Of a DNA stretch of 21,005 bases, positions 1 to 7,908 are shown piece after piece. This DNA comes from GCA-002840305 sp964394905. Its GTDB lineage: Bacteria > Patescibacteriota > Patescibacteriia > Patescibacteriales > UBA12465. Each line of letters begins with the position of its first letter. Position 1 is the first letter of the stretch. Made by a program: the position numbers and the translations under genes. The notes under the pieces were generated by a model. That model was given only the letters and a program-made list of their open reading frames with translations. It was not told where the DNA came from and searched no databases. The DNA lies in the NCBI GenBank assembly GCA_964394905.1, contig CAYMZF010000013.1, positions 1-21,005 of the forward strand, in the 5' to 3' direction.

Positions 1-11
1 TTTGTTGAATT

Positions 12-24
12 TTGCCTCCGGCAA
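12..24 (-). other. Small TTGCC/GGCAA hairpin downstream of rpsJ
   Basis: On the minus strand a 5-bp perfect stem (TTGCC/GGCAA) encloses a GGA loop, about 95 bases after the rpsJ stop codon. No T-tract follows it directly, so it is not a convincing terminator. A similar TTGCC...GGCAA hairpin sits in the tuf leader at 1806-1820, so it may be a leader element of the next gene beyond the left edge. Function is inferred only. The rest of the first 118 bases is AT-rich and shows no gene. Confidence 0.25.
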
Positions 25-118
25 TAAATAACCTCAATTAAAGAACTTTCTTAAAAAACTTTAAGAGTTTCTAAAAAATCAGTTAAATATTTTATGTTTT
101 TAAAAATACTGTTTTATT

Positions 119-472
119 CTAATCCATTTTTATCTCTAAGTCAACCCCAGCCGGTAAATTTAAACTAGTTAAATCTTCAATGGTTTTAGCGGATGGTTCA
201 TAAATATCAATCAATCTTTTGTGGGTTCTAATTTCATATTGATCACGAGCATTTTTATGAACAAAAGTAGAACGATTAACGGTATATTTTCTCTTCTCGA
301 TTGGTAACGGTACTGGTCCCGAAATCTGAGCATCAGTTCTTCGAGCGGTTTCCATAATGGTCTTAGCAGCTTGATCAATAATCTTATGATCAAACGCCTT
401 AATCTTTATTCTAATTTTTGTTTTAAAATCTCCGCCATTATTCTTAACGGATTTGTTTTTGTTTTCAGCCAT
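119..472 (-). CDS. rpsJ: 30S ribosomal protein S10
   Basis: This is small-subunit ribosomal protein S10, a component of the 30S head; in the family it also serves as the NusE transcription antitermination factor. The 117-residue product carries the recognisable S10 core: the FDHKIIDQAAKTI helix, the ISGPVPLPIEKRKYTV loop and the RTHKRLIDIYEP strand. About 15 Lys/Asn-rich residues precede the core (family length is near 103), a modest N-terminal extension. The start is an ATG and I see no Shine-Dalgarno sequence in front of it. The stop is TAG. It lies downstream of tuf, behind a hairpin terminator, which fits the usual str-to-S10 operon junction; the rest of the S10 operon would lie off the left edge. 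Identity is seen directly and is secure. Confidence 0.97.
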   Translation of the reverse strand: MAENKNKSVKNNGGDFKTKIRIKIKAFDHKIIDQAAKTIMETARRTDAQISGPVPLPIEKRKYTVNRSTFVHKNARDQYEIRTHKRLIDIYEPSAKTIEDLTSLNLPAGVDLEIKMD

Positions 473-550
473 AAAATAAATAATAAAGATCTTCCTTTTT
501 TTCTGATTGACAAAAAAGATAAGATAAATTTTGTTAAATAAACATTATAA

Positions 551-574
551 GCCCGTCCTTAAATAAGAACGGGC
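551..574 (-). terminator. Intrinsic terminator after tuf
   Basis: On the minus strand a 10-bp stem (GCCCGTTCTT/AAGGACGGGC, one G-T pair) closes an ATTT loop, 8 bases after the tuf stop. The downstream tract (TTATAATGTTTATTT) is only moderately T-rich. This is the most GC-rich stem in the window, so a terminator or attenuator between tuf and rpsJ is likely. A TATAAT at 544-549 directly after the stem could be a -10 box for rpsJ, but it lacks a clear -35. Confidence 0.75.
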
Positions 575-582
575 CTAAATAT

Positions 583-1770
583 CTATTTGATAATTTTAGA
601 AACAACACCAGCACCAACAGTTCTTCCGCCTTCACGAATAGCAAATTTTCCTTTTTCTTCTAAAGCTACCGGAGCAATTAATTTAATCTTTAAATTAACA
701 GTATCTCCAGGCATAACCATTTCAACTCCAGCCGGTAATTCAATTTCACCGGTAACATCAGTAGTTCTTACATAGAATTGAGGTTTATAGCCTTTAAAGA
801 AAGGTTTATGTCGTCCGCCTTCTTCTTTGCTTAGAATAAATACTTGAGCTTCAAATTCAGAGTGAGGAGTAATACTGCCTGGTTTAGCTAAAACTTGGCC
901 TCTTTCTACTTCGTCTTTTTTAGTTCCACGAAGCAATAAACCAGCATTATCCCCAGCTTGACCTTGATCTAATGATTTATTAAACATTTCAACACCGGTA
1001 ATAGTTGTTTTTTTAGTATCCATTAAACCAACAATTTCAACTTCATCACCAATTTTAATAATACCTCTTTCAATTCTTCCGGTTACAACAGTACCACGAC
1101 CTTCAATAGAAAAGATATCTTCAATCGGCATTAAAAATGGTTTGTCTAAATCACGTTCTGGAGTTGGAATATATGAATCCAAGGTATTTAACAATTCCAT
1201 AATCGGTTCAGCATCGGGACCAGTTGGATTTTCTAATGCTTTTAAAGCACTACCACGAATAATTGGAGTAGTATCTCCAGGGAATTCATATTTTTTAAGT
1301 AAATCACGAATTTCTTCTTCAACTAAATCAATTAATTCTTTATCCTCAACCATATCGCATTTATTTAAAAATACAATGATATAAGGAACACCAACTTGTT
1401 TAGCTAAAACAATATGTTCTCGAGTTTGAGGCATAGGTCCATCAGTAGCACTAACTACCAAAATAGAACCATCCATTTGAGCAGCACCAGTAATCATGTT
1501 TTTAACATAATCAGCATGTCCTGGACAATCAACGTGAGCATAATGACGAGCTTCAGTTTCATACTCTTGATGAGAAGTAGCAATAGTAATACCTCTTTGC
1601 TTTTCTTCAGGAGCATTATCAATATCATTAACACCCTTTTTACTAGCCTTCATTCCTTTAGCATTAGCTACAGCTAAGATTGCAGCTGTTAAAGTTGTTT
1701 TTCCATGATCAACGTGGCCAATAGTACCGACGTTAACATGGGGTTTTGTTCGTTCGTATTTTTCTGCCAT
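583..1770 (-). CDS. tuf: Elongation factor Tu
   Basis: EF-Tu is the GTPase that delivers aminoacyl-tRNA to the ribosomal A site. Counting from the chosen start, the G-domain motifs are GHVDHGKT (18-25), DCPGH (81-85) and NKCD (136-139). The two beta-barrel domains follow, with the hallmark GRGTVVTGR and the C-terminal FAIREGGRTVGAGVV. I chose the ATG at 1770, giving 395 residues that begin MAEKYERTKPHVN, the family N-terminus. An in-frame start at 1794 would add eight residues encoded by a leader hairpin, so I reject it. The stop is TAG. The gene is separated from fusA by three other genes, unlike the classical fusA-tuf arrangement. It is followed by its own terminator and preceded by a structured leader. 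Confidence 0.98.
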   Translation of the reverse strand: MAEKYERTKPHVNVGTIGHVDHGKTTLTAAILAVANAKGMKASKKGVNDIDNAPEEKQRGITIATSHQEYETEARHYAHVDCPGHADYVKNMITGAAQMDGSILVVSATDGPMPQTREHIVLAKQVGVPYIIVFLNKCDMVEDKELIDLVEEEIRDLLKKYEFPGDTTPIIRGSALKALENPTGPDAEPIMELLNTLDSYIPTPERDLDKPFLMPIEDIFSIEGRGTVVTGRIERGIIKIGDEVEIVGLMDTKKTTITGVEMFNKSLDQGQAGDNAGLLLRGTKKDEVERGQVLAKPGSITPHSEFEAQVFILSKEEGGRHKPFFKGYKPQFYVRTTDVTGEIELPAGVEMVMPGDTVNLKIKLIAPVALEEKGKFAIREGGRTVGAGVVSKIIK

Positions 1771-1787
1771 GTTTTTAAACTTACGAC

Positions 1788-1820
1788 CCCTCAAACGAGG
1801 GTTATTTGCCTAAAAGGCAA
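1788..1820 (-). promoter_or_regulatory. Two tandem hairpins in the tuf 5' leader
   Basis: Just upstream of the tuf ATG the minus strand has two perfect small stems in tandem. The first reads TTGCCT-TTT-AGGCAA (1806-1820) and the second CCCTC-GTTT-GAGGG (1788-1801). A GGTT before the first stem could also pair with the AACC between the two, so an alternative fold is possible. The second stem ends about 18 bases before the ATG, close enough to affect initiation. Whether it regulates EF-Tu synthesis is inference. Confidence 0.45.
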
Positions 1821-1837
1821 CCAGCCGTTTAAAATTA

Positions 1838-1843
1838 ATTATA
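1838..1843 (-). promoter_or_regulatory. Possible -10 box of tuf
   Basis: A perfect TATAAT on the minus strand lies about 68 bases upstream of the tuf ATG and would start a transcript carrying both leader hairpins. No good -35 is visible at 16-18 bp, and TATAAT-like strings are common in such AT-rich DNA, so support is limited. Confidence 0.35.
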
Positions 1844-1861
1844 AATTTATTTAAACAACTA

Positions 1862-1887
1862 AAAATAGTTAAAAAATTAACTATTTT
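1862..1887 (-). terminator. AT-only inverted repeat, possible weak terminator
   Basis: Two perfect 11-base arms (AAAATAGTTAA/TTAACTATTTT) flank a 4-base loop, and the minus strand continues into a T-run. It lies 41 bases after the stop of the small unknown gene at 1928. The stem contains just one G-C pair, so it would be a weak terminator; an operator for tuf is an alternative. Confidence 0.35.
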
Positions 1888-1927
1888 ATTATATTTAATA
1901 TATAAATAATATACCAAACTTTTTCCA

Positions 1928-2209
1928 CTATTCTTCTGATTTTTCCTTTATTTCTTGAGGAATCTTCCAATTATTTTTGGAATTACTCAAAGAATTATTA
2001 GCATTTACATTCTCATTATTTTCAGTACTTTCAATTTTATCAATTATTTTTTTTTCTGTCAAGGACTCAGACGATAAACCAATTAAATTCTCATATTGTT
2101 TAAACGGCATAACCACAAAAGAATCGTCCGGTTCACTGTTATCAAAAACAATAATTCGATCCCCTGTTTTTTTGGCTAAATTTATTACTTGCTTTAATTG
2201 CTTGGACAT
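1928..2209 (-). CDS. Small hypothetical protein
   Basis: I do not recognise this 93-residue protein. Residues 1-45 look like a compact alpha/beta unit: a basic helix, then GDRIIVFDN, then SFVVMPFKQYENLI. The last segment faintly recalls the VxMxxxxYExL strand-helix of Phd/YefM-type antitoxins, but no toxin gene is adjacent, so I do not assign that role. Residues 46-93 are Asn/Glu/Lys/Ser-rich and probably disordered. The gene has its own strong promoter (2246-2273), starts at ATG without a Shine-Dalgarno sequence, and ends with TAG. It lies alone between the prepilin genes and tuf. The promoter and the non-random N-terminal half argue that it is a real gene. Confidence 0.7.
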   Translation of the reverse strand: MSKQLKQVINLAKKTGDRIIVFDNSEPDDSFVVMPFKQYENLIGLSSESLTEKKIIDKIESTENNENVNANNSLSNSKNNWKIPQEIKEKSEE

Positions 2210-2245
2210 AAAAAAACAATTAATTTTAAATTTAATTTACCTGAG

Positions 2246-2273
2246 ATTATAGCATAATGAAATTAAAAAGCAA
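2246..2273 (-). promoter_or_regulatory. Promoter of the small hypothetical gene
   Basis: On the minus strand a -35-like TTGCTT (2268-2273) and a perfect TATAAT (2246-2251) are 16 bp apart. A TG dinucleotide one base before the -10 gives an extended -10. The predicted transcript starts about 30 bases before the ATG at 2209. A 12-bp perfect palindrome AGAATATATTCT (2275-2286) abuts the -35 and could be an operator or chance. Confidence 0.65.
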
Positions 2274-2371
2274 GAGAATATATTCTTAATAATTTATTAG
2301 GATATGATTTAAATATTTAATTAAAAAATTTATTAAGCGCTAAATTATTAAATTACTAAACAAAATCTATT

Positions 2372-3706
2372 TTAATCAGTTTTAAGACAACGTATCGACA
2401 AACCATATTCCCAAATAGCGTATTCACGAGTAACTGTTGAATAATAATAACTAAGATAATAACGCCAAGCATGATGATTAAAAACCGAAGAATTATAAAC
2501 TGAAGATGTCCAGAAAAAACCATTATTTTTAATACTAGCAAAGGAACCATCGGTATTACGGTAACCAGCTGGCAAGCCTGTAAAACTAGATGAATTAGTA
2601 GCCCCAGTATTAGGTGAATTCCAATGAGTTATTCCTGTTTCCTTCATCTTTCCTCCAGCCACACTTACTCCTCCTAAATAAGTAGATAATGTTGTCCATT
2701 CAGTATCTGAAGGTACATGCCATCCTGTAGGACAAATACTTACCTGATTAACGGCAAGCCAATTATATAGAACTCCGTAAATAGAATAATTAGCTGTGGC
2801 TTTAGCTGTAGCAACATCACTACCATTATAACCATAGACACCATAACCAGGTAGTCCTGCTGTACTCGAAGCAGCATAGTTAGCATTATTATGAACCATT
2901 GGTAAATAAGCTAAATTTTCTTTCATCCAACATTGATCATTAATTAAAACTGTAGTATAAGATTTACTATCACGACTATCAACTAAATCACTACCGCAAC
3001 TCCAAATAATAGTCATATTTAATTGATTTGAACTAGTACTTAAAAGGCTGTCAGTAACTTGAACATTAAATGTATATTCACCTGATAAAGTTGGAGTCCC
3101 ACTTAAAACACCAGAAGAATCTAAACTTAATCCAGTTGGTAAAGTACCGCTAGATATAGAAAATGAATATGGTGCTAAACCGCCACTGGTTGTAAAAGTA
3201 TAAGGGCCATAAGCTACTCCCACTTCTCCATTAGCCAAACTACCAGAAAAAGCTAAGGCCTGACAAGATCCATCTTTTATTCCTCCTGGGTAAGAACATT
3301 TTATCCCGGAAGTATAATTTTCTATTTTCCCTTCTAAACAAAAATTTAAACCGTATATTTTATTATCCTCATCATAAGAATAATTATATGAAGTAATTAA
3401 ACAATCATCATTACCATATTCCGGACTAACTGGAATTTTTTCTAAAAAAGTTATACCGGTAGTTGATCCAATAAGCGAAGTTGAAGAACTAATACTTTCC
3501 GGATAACGACCTTCAAAAAATTTATAATTTTCTAAAGCTAATTGAATTTCTGATATATCACTAAGCCTTTTGTAATCACGATTATTTTTTTTAACTTGAG
3601 AAAAATAAATAGTTAATAAAGAAATTATTATTCCGATTACAAAAATAGTTACTAATAATTCAATTAGAGTAAAAGCTGATTGTTTTTGATAAAATACTTT
3701 TTTCAT
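2372..3706 (-). CDS. Prepilin-like surface protein with Ig-like and FISUMP domains
   Basis: A 444-residue modular surface protein. Residues 1-11 are a short basic leader ending QSA. They are followed by FTLIELL and a hydrophobic helix (12-35), the type III signal of type IV prepilins and pseudopilins. Cleavage is expected after A11, with Glu at mature position 5. Residues 40-148 form a pilin-like globular part with cysteines at 102, 123, 137 and 148. Residues about 151-233 resemble a He_PIG-type Ig-like domain (GTLPTGLSLDSSGVLSGTP). Residues about 237-444 are a FISUMP domain (Fibrobacter succinogenes major paralogous domain; ICPTGWHVPSDTEW, ending SIRCLK). It lies 42 bases downstream of a second prepilin gene, probably co-transcribed. 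Inferred role: pilus-borne or envelope-anchored adhesin. Prepilin peptidase and assembly genes are not in this window. Confidence 0.88.
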   Translation of the reverse strand: MKKVFYQKQSAFTLIELLVTIFVIGIIISLLTIYFSQVKKNNRDYKRLSDISEIQLALENYKFFEGRYPESISSSTSLIGSTTGITFLEKIPVSPEYGNDDCLITSYNYSYDEDNKIYGLNFCLEGKIENYTSGIKCSYPGGIKDGSCQALAFSGSLANGEVGVAYGPYTFTTSGGLAPYSFSISSGTLPTGLSLDSSGVLSGTPTLSGEYTFNVQVTDSLLSTSSNQLNMTIIWSCGSDLVDSRDSKSYTTVLINDQCWMKENLAYLPMVHNNANYAASSTAGLPGYGVYGYNGSDVATAKATANYSIYGVLYNWLAVNQVSICPTGWHVPSDTEWTTLSTYLGGVSVAGGKMKETGITHWNSPNTGATNSSSFTGLPAGYRNTDGSFASIKNNGFFWTSSVYNSSVFNHHAWRYYLSYYYSTVTREYAIWEYGLSIRCLKTD

Positions 3707-3748
3707 AAATAATTAACTAGAAGTCTATATATTTTGTAAACTTAATTT

Positions 3749-5152
3749 TTATTCCAATTCATAAATTTTTATATCTCTAATATAATCATAGTCGTTTACA
3801 GCCCATCTTCCAGATCCGTAACTATCACAAAAGAAATAAACACCTCCTCGATTATTAAGACCAGGTTTTATTAATGTTTGTGAAGTCATTTGCACTTCCA
3901 CTCCAGTACTTAGTATTAGATACTTTGACGTTACATTATAATGGGTACTATCAACTTCGCTAATATCTACCGTAAATCTAACCCATTTATTAGCAACAGT
4001 TGAAACTGTATCATATTCAATATGAGATGTTACTGTTGCATTATTACGCCAAGCAACTGCAATTTTTGAACCATATATACCTATTTCATAACCATTTTTT
4101 TGCGAATTAGCATTCCAAACGGTTTGATTATCAACATTATACAAACCAGCCATAGTATAAAAAGGTCGAGTATTTGTATTATTAATAACATAAATATCAA
4201 ATTCTAACCGATGCGACTTATTATTATTTTTATCTAAAAATTTATAAGTATTACTTTCCGTAGAAGTTACTGAATTAGCCGCAAATAAAAATCGTGGATA
4301 AACACCAGTGGATGCTTCTAAAGCTGGTAATCCAAGCATCACAGGAACATAATAAGATCCTACTTTTTTCTTTAATACATGTTTAGAAGAATCAGTTGGA
4401 TCAAGTACATATAATGGATTACTCCAATATGTTGATGTAGCGGTTGTTGGTTTGGCTACTAATCCCGAAACAACATCTACAAGACTATTATTACATGGAA
4501 CGTGAAATAATAATGTAATAGTAGAAGCAAATTCAGCCGTAATACTTAAACTAGTAGAAGCGGTTAAATCACTTCTAGGATTATCGGTACTATTATCACT
4601 CCATTTAACAAACTTATAGCCACTATCAGCAATAGCAGTAACTAAACCATTTTCAATAGTTACGCTTCCATTAGAACCAGCAGTATAAGCTATAGTAAAT
4701 AAACGAAACCGATCACAGGAATCATCCAATATTCCATCGGCTAAAGCACATTTTAAACCGGAAGAATAATTATCAACATTATTTTCTAAACAAAATTGAA
4801 TATTATATTTTCCGGTATCAACATCATAATCATAACTATAACCACTCTCTAAACATTCAGAACTAGAAAAAGAATCATCCGGTATTTTATCTAAAAAAAC
4901 AATTCCGCTACTAGAACCAATTAATTGCTCTCCGGCCGTTAAACTATCAGGATAAACACCTTCTATTTTTTTGTAATTTTCTAGAGCTACTTGTAATTGA
5001 GTAATATCATTTATTCTTTTAACATCCCGCCCTTTCTCTCTTGAAGTATAAACCGAAACGGTGATTGCCGTAGTAATTAAAGCGATAATAGAAATGGTTA
5101 CTAATAACTCCACTAAAGTAAAAGCTTTGTTTTTTAAAAAAGATATTTTCAT
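3749..5152 (-). CDS. Prepilin-like surface protein with InlB-type repeat and large C-terminal domain
   Basis: A 467-residue modular surface protein. The type III signal MKISFLKNKA is followed by FTLVELL and a hydrophobic stretch (11-35); cleavage is expected after A10, with Glu at mature +5. The pilin-like body runs to about 146 with cysteines at 100, 121, 135 and 146, the same spacing as in the neighbouring prepilin. Residues about 151-210 resemble a divergent InlB B-type / Listeria-Bacteroides repeat (GYKFVKWSDNSTDNPR, then ITAEF). Residues about 211-467 are beta-rich; I suspect a concanavalin/LamG-like jelly roll but cannot prove it. The gene has its own promoter right behind the fusA terminator and leads a two-gene unit. 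Likely exported and pilus- or envelope-associated; the ligand is unknown. Confidence 0.85.
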   Translation of the reverse strand: MKISFLKNKAFTLVELLVTISIIALITTAITVSVYTSREKGRDVKRINDITQLQVALENYKKIEGVYPDSLTAGEQLIGSSSGIVFLDKIPDDSFSSSECLESGYSYDYDVDTGKYNIQFCLENNVDNYSSGLKCALADGILDDSCDRFRLFTIAYTAGSNGSVTIENGLVTAIADSGYKFVKWSDNSTDNPRSDLTASTSLSITAEFASTITLLFHVPCNNSLVDVVSGLVAKPTTATSTYWSNPLYVLDPTDSSKHVLKKKVGSYYVPVMLGLPALEASTGVYPRFLFAANSVTSTESNTYKFLDKNNNKSHRLEFDIYVINNTNTRPFYTMAGLYNVDNQTVWNANSQKNGYEIGIYGSKIAVAWRNNATVTSHIEYDTVSTVANKWVRFTVDISEVDSTHYNVTSKYLILSTGVEVQMTSQTLIKPGLNNRGGVYFFCDSYGSGRWAVNDYDYIRDIKIYELE

Positions 5153-5185
5153 AAAACAAAAAAAATATTAGTCATTAATATTTTA

Positions 5186-5214
5186 ATTATATCATAAAAA
5201 ATATTTTTAGTAAA
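5186..5214 (-). promoter_or_regulatory. Promoter of the two-gene prepilin unit
   Basis: The minus strand shows a -35-like TTTACT (5209-5214), a 17-bp spacer and a perfect TATAAT (5186-5191), placing the start about 27 bases before the ATG at 5152. It begins four bases after the fusA terminator, so the prepilins are transcribed separately from the translation genes. Confidence 0.65.
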
Positions 5215-5217
5215 AAT

Positions 5218-5245
5218 AAAAATGGGCCTTGATCGGTCCATTTTT
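5218..5245 (-). terminator. Intrinsic terminator after fusA
   Basis: On the minus strand AAAAATGGACC pairs with GGCCCATTTTT around a GATCAA loop, with one A-C mismatch, and a T-rich tract follows. It lies 26 bases after the fusA stop. On the plus strand the mismatch would be a G-U pair, but no plus-strand gene runs into it. Confidence 0.75.
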
Positions 5246-5270
5246 ATCTATATAATACAAATAATTTAAT

Positions 5271-7349
5271 TTACTTTCCGTTCTTTTCTTTTATCTGTTC
5301 TAAAATATTTCTTGGTACTTCATTATAATGAGCAAATTCCATAACATAATTGGCTCGTCCTTGACTCATAGATCGAAGTGAAGTAGCATAACCGAACATT
5401 TCAGCTAATGGAACTTTGGCTAAAACCACTTTAGCGTTTCCTCTTTCGGTCATTTCTTCAATCTGTCCTCGTTTAGCATTTAAATCACCAATAATATTAC
5501 CCATATATTCTTCCGGAGTGGTTACTTCTACTTTCATAACCGGTTCTAATAGAACTGGATTTCCTTTTTGACAAGCATCTTTAAAGGCAAAAATAGCGGC
5601 CATTTTAAAAGCAATTTCCGAGGAATCAACTTCATGATAAGAACCATCATAAACAGTAGTTTTAACATCAACCATTGGATAACCAGCTAATACTCCACTT
5701 TGCATAGCTTCTTTAACCCCTTTTTCAATAGCTGGAATATATTCTCGAGGAATAGCTCCACCTTTTACTTCATCAGCGAATTCATAACCTTTACCCAGTT
5801 CTTGCGGTTCAACTCGAAGATAACAATGTCCATATTGACCACGACCACCGGATTGTTTAGCGTATTTGTATTCAGCTTCAGCTTTTTGTTTGATAGTTTC
5901 GCGATAAGAAACTTGAGGATTACCAACATTAGCTTCTACACCAAATTCTCGTCTCATACGATCAACTAAAATATCTAAATGTAATTCTCCCATACCGGAA
6001 ATTAAAACCTGTCCACTTTCTTCATCAGTTTCCACTCTAAAAGTCGGATCTTCTTCGGCTAAACGATTTAAAGCGATACCCATTTTTTCTTGATCAGCTT
6101 TGGTTTTAGGTTCAACCGCAATTTTAATAACCGGTTCCGGAAAAATAATAGATTCTAATAATACCGGTCTTTTTTCATCACATAAAGTATTACCAGTAGT
6201 GGTGTCTTTTAAACCAATAACGGCGGCAATATCACCGGTTCCAATTTCTTTAATTTCTTCTCGATGATTAGCGTGCATTCGAACCAAACGACCGACTCGT
6301 TCTTTATTACCGGTTGATGAATTAACAATATATGAACCCGAACTTAATACTCCACTATAGACACGAACAAAACATAATTTTCCAATAAAAGGATCGGTAG
6401 CGATTTTAAAAGCTAAACCGACAAAAGGTTCTTTTTCATCCGCTTTTATAATCACCTTTACACTTTCATCTTTTACCTCTGTGCCTTCAAGCTCAGGTAC
6501 ATCAAGTGGTGATGGCAAATAATCGCAAACAGCATCCAAGACCGGCTGAATCCCGGTATTTTGTAAAGCGGTACCACATAAAACCGGATAAATACCATTA
6601 ACAATAACTCCTTTTCTTAAAGCTTTTTTTAAATCATCTACGTTTATTTCTTCACCGTTTAAATATTTCTCGGTTAAAACATCATCAAATTCTACTGTTT
6701 TTTCAACTAAAACACTGCGATATTTTTCTACTTTTTCAGTCATATCTTGAGGAATCGGGATTTCAGTTATTTGTTCACCAAAATTACCTTCAAATTTATA
6801 GGCTTTCCGAGTTAATAAATCAATTATTCCGGAAAAAGTATCTTCAGTTCCAATTGGAAGTTGATAAGCAACAGCTTTAGAATTTAATCTTTTTTTGATA
6901 GATTCTAAACTCATATAGAAATCAGCTCCGGTTTTGTCCATTTTATTAACAAAACAAAGCCGAGGAACATTATATTTATCAGCTTGACGCCAAACAGTTT
7001 CTGATTGCGGTTCTACTCCTTGAGAAGCGTCAAAAACAGCAATAGCTCCATCTAAAACTCGAAGTGATCTCTCTACTTCTACAGTAAAATCAACGTGGCC
7101 GGGAGTATCAATAATGTTAATTTTATTATCTTTCCAAAAACAAGTAGTGGCGGCTGAAGTAATTGTTATACCTCTCTCCTTTTCTTGTTCCATCCAATCC
7201 ATATCGGCGGCCCCATCATGAGTTTCACCAATTTTATATTTTTTACCGGTATAGAATAAAACCCGCTCGGTAAAAGTAGTTTTACCGGCATCAATATGAG
7301 CCATAATACCAATATTTCTAAATTTATCTAAACTATAATCTTGCGACAT
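5271..7349 (-). CDS. fusA: Elongation factor G
   Basis: EF-G is the GTPase that drives ribosomal translocation and works with RRF in ribosome recycling. The 692 residues match the family length. G-domain motifs are AHIDAGKT (17-24), DTPGH (81-85) and NKMD (135-138). The switch region EKERGITITSAAT is intact, as is the C-terminal half with GMGELHLDIL and the conserved GRANYVMEFAHY near the end. It starts at ATG without a Shine-Dalgarno sequence, 22 bases after the rpsG stop, and ends with TAA. It is the last gene of the rpsL-rpsG-fusA unit, closed by a hairpin terminator instead of reading into tuf. Identity is secure. Confidence 0.98.
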   Translation of the reverse strand: MSQDYSLDKFRNIGIMAHIDAGKTTFTERVLFYTGKKYKIGETHDGAADMDWMEQEKERGITITSAATTCFWKDNKINIIDTPGHVDFTVEVERSLRVLDGAIAVFDASQGVEPQSETVWRQADKYNVPRLCFVNKMDKTGADFYMSLESIKKRLNSKAVAYQLPIGTEDTFSGIIDLLTRKAYKFEGNFGEQITEIPIPQDMTEKVEKYRSVLVEKTVEFDDVLTEKYLNGEEINVDDLKKALRKGVIVNGIYPVLCGTALQNTGIQPVLDAVCDYLPSPLDVPELEGTEVKDESVKVIIKADEKEPFVGLAFKIATDPFIGKLCFVRVYSGVLSSGSYIVNSSTGNKERVGRLVRMHANHREEIKEIGTGDIAAVIGLKDTTTGNTLCDEKRPVLLESIIFPEPVIKIAVEPKTKADQEKMGIALNRLAEEDPTFRVETDEESGQVLISGMGELHLDILVDRMRREFGVEANVGNPQVSYRETIKQKAEAEYKYAKQSGGRGQYGHCYLRVEPQELGKGYEFADEVKGGAIPREYIPAIEKGVKEAMQSGVLAGYPMVDVKTTVYDGSYHEVDSSEIAFKMAAIFAFKDACQKGNPVLLEPVMKVEVTTPEEYMGNIIGDLNAKRGQIEEMTERGNAKVVLAKVPLAEMFGYATSLRSMSQGRANYVMEFAHYNEVPRNILEQIKEKNGK

Positions 7350-7371
7350 ATATGTTAATTAAAATTAATTA

Positions 7372-7839
7372 TTATCTTGAAAAATGAGCAAAAGCCTTAT
7401 TAGCTTCGGCCATTTTATGAACAGTTTCTCGCTTTCTAACAGCATTACCTTCACCGTTAGATGCGTCTAAGATTTCAACCGCTAATTTCTCCGCCATTGA
7501 TTTTCCTTTACGAGCTTTAGCGGAATCAATAATCCAATGACAACCTAAATAAAAACGACGTTCTCCTCTAACTTGAAAAGGAACTTGATAATTAGCCCCA
7601 CCAACTCTTTTACCTCTAACTTCCAATAATGGAGAAACTTTCTTTAAAGCTTTATTAAAAATGTGGCGAGGATCATGTTTAGTTTCTTTTCTGATAATAT
7701 CAAAAGCATCATAAACGATACCTTGAGCTACGGATCTTTTACCGTCAATCATTACGTAATTTATAAACTTGGCAATATTTTTATCGCCATATTTTAGATC
7801 ACTTTGTATTTCTCTTTTTGGAGCTTGTTTACCTCTCAT
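7372..7839 (-). CDS. rpsG: 30S ribosomal protein S7
   Basis: S7 binds the 3' major domain of 16S rRNA and nucleates assembly of the 30S head. The 155-residue product matches the family length. Recognisable segments include the N-terminal MRGKQAPKREI, the FINYVMIDGKRSVAQGIVYDA helix pair, the VRGKRVGGANYQVPFQV loop and the C-terminal RKRETVHKMAEANKAFAHF. It lies 69 bases downstream of rpsL and 22 bases upstream of fusA, the classical str order. The start is ATG in an A/T-only context, with no Shine-Dalgarno sequence. Confidence 0.97.
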   Translation of the reverse strand: MRGKQAPKREIQSDLKYGDKNIAKFINYVMIDGKRSVAQGIVYDAFDIIRKETKHDPRHIFNKALKKVSPLLEVRGKRVGGANYQVPFQVRGERRFYLGCHWIIDSAKARKGKSMAEKLAVEILDASNGEGNAVRKRETVHKMAEANKAFAHFSR

Positions 7840-7908
7840 ATTTTTTTAATTGTCAGCTATAACAATTTTATTTATTTATATTTATTATTTTAATTACTAT
7901 TTTTTAAA

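Noticed and set aside
587..1677. Several plus-strand open frames opposite tuf
   Set aside because: They are mirror frames of a highly conserved gene, with no family resemblance and no promoter.
1771..1794. Upstream start giving EF-Tu eight extra residues
   Set aside because: The extra codons lie in a leader hairpin, and the downstream ATG gives the canonical EF-Tu N-terminus.
1928..2209. Antitoxin of a toxin-antitoxin pair
   Set aside because: The resemblance to Phd/YefM is limited to one short strand-helix motif, and there is no adjacent toxin gene.
2275..2286. 12-bp palindrome AGAATATATTCT as an operator
   Set aside because: It is next to a promoter, but such AT palindromes are frequent in DNA of this composition and there is no second copy to support it.
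2372..3706. Diversity-generating retroelement target in the FISUMP C-terminus
   Set aside because: The aromatic, variable-looking end is typical of FISUMP domains generally. I see no reverse transcriptase and no template repeat in the window.
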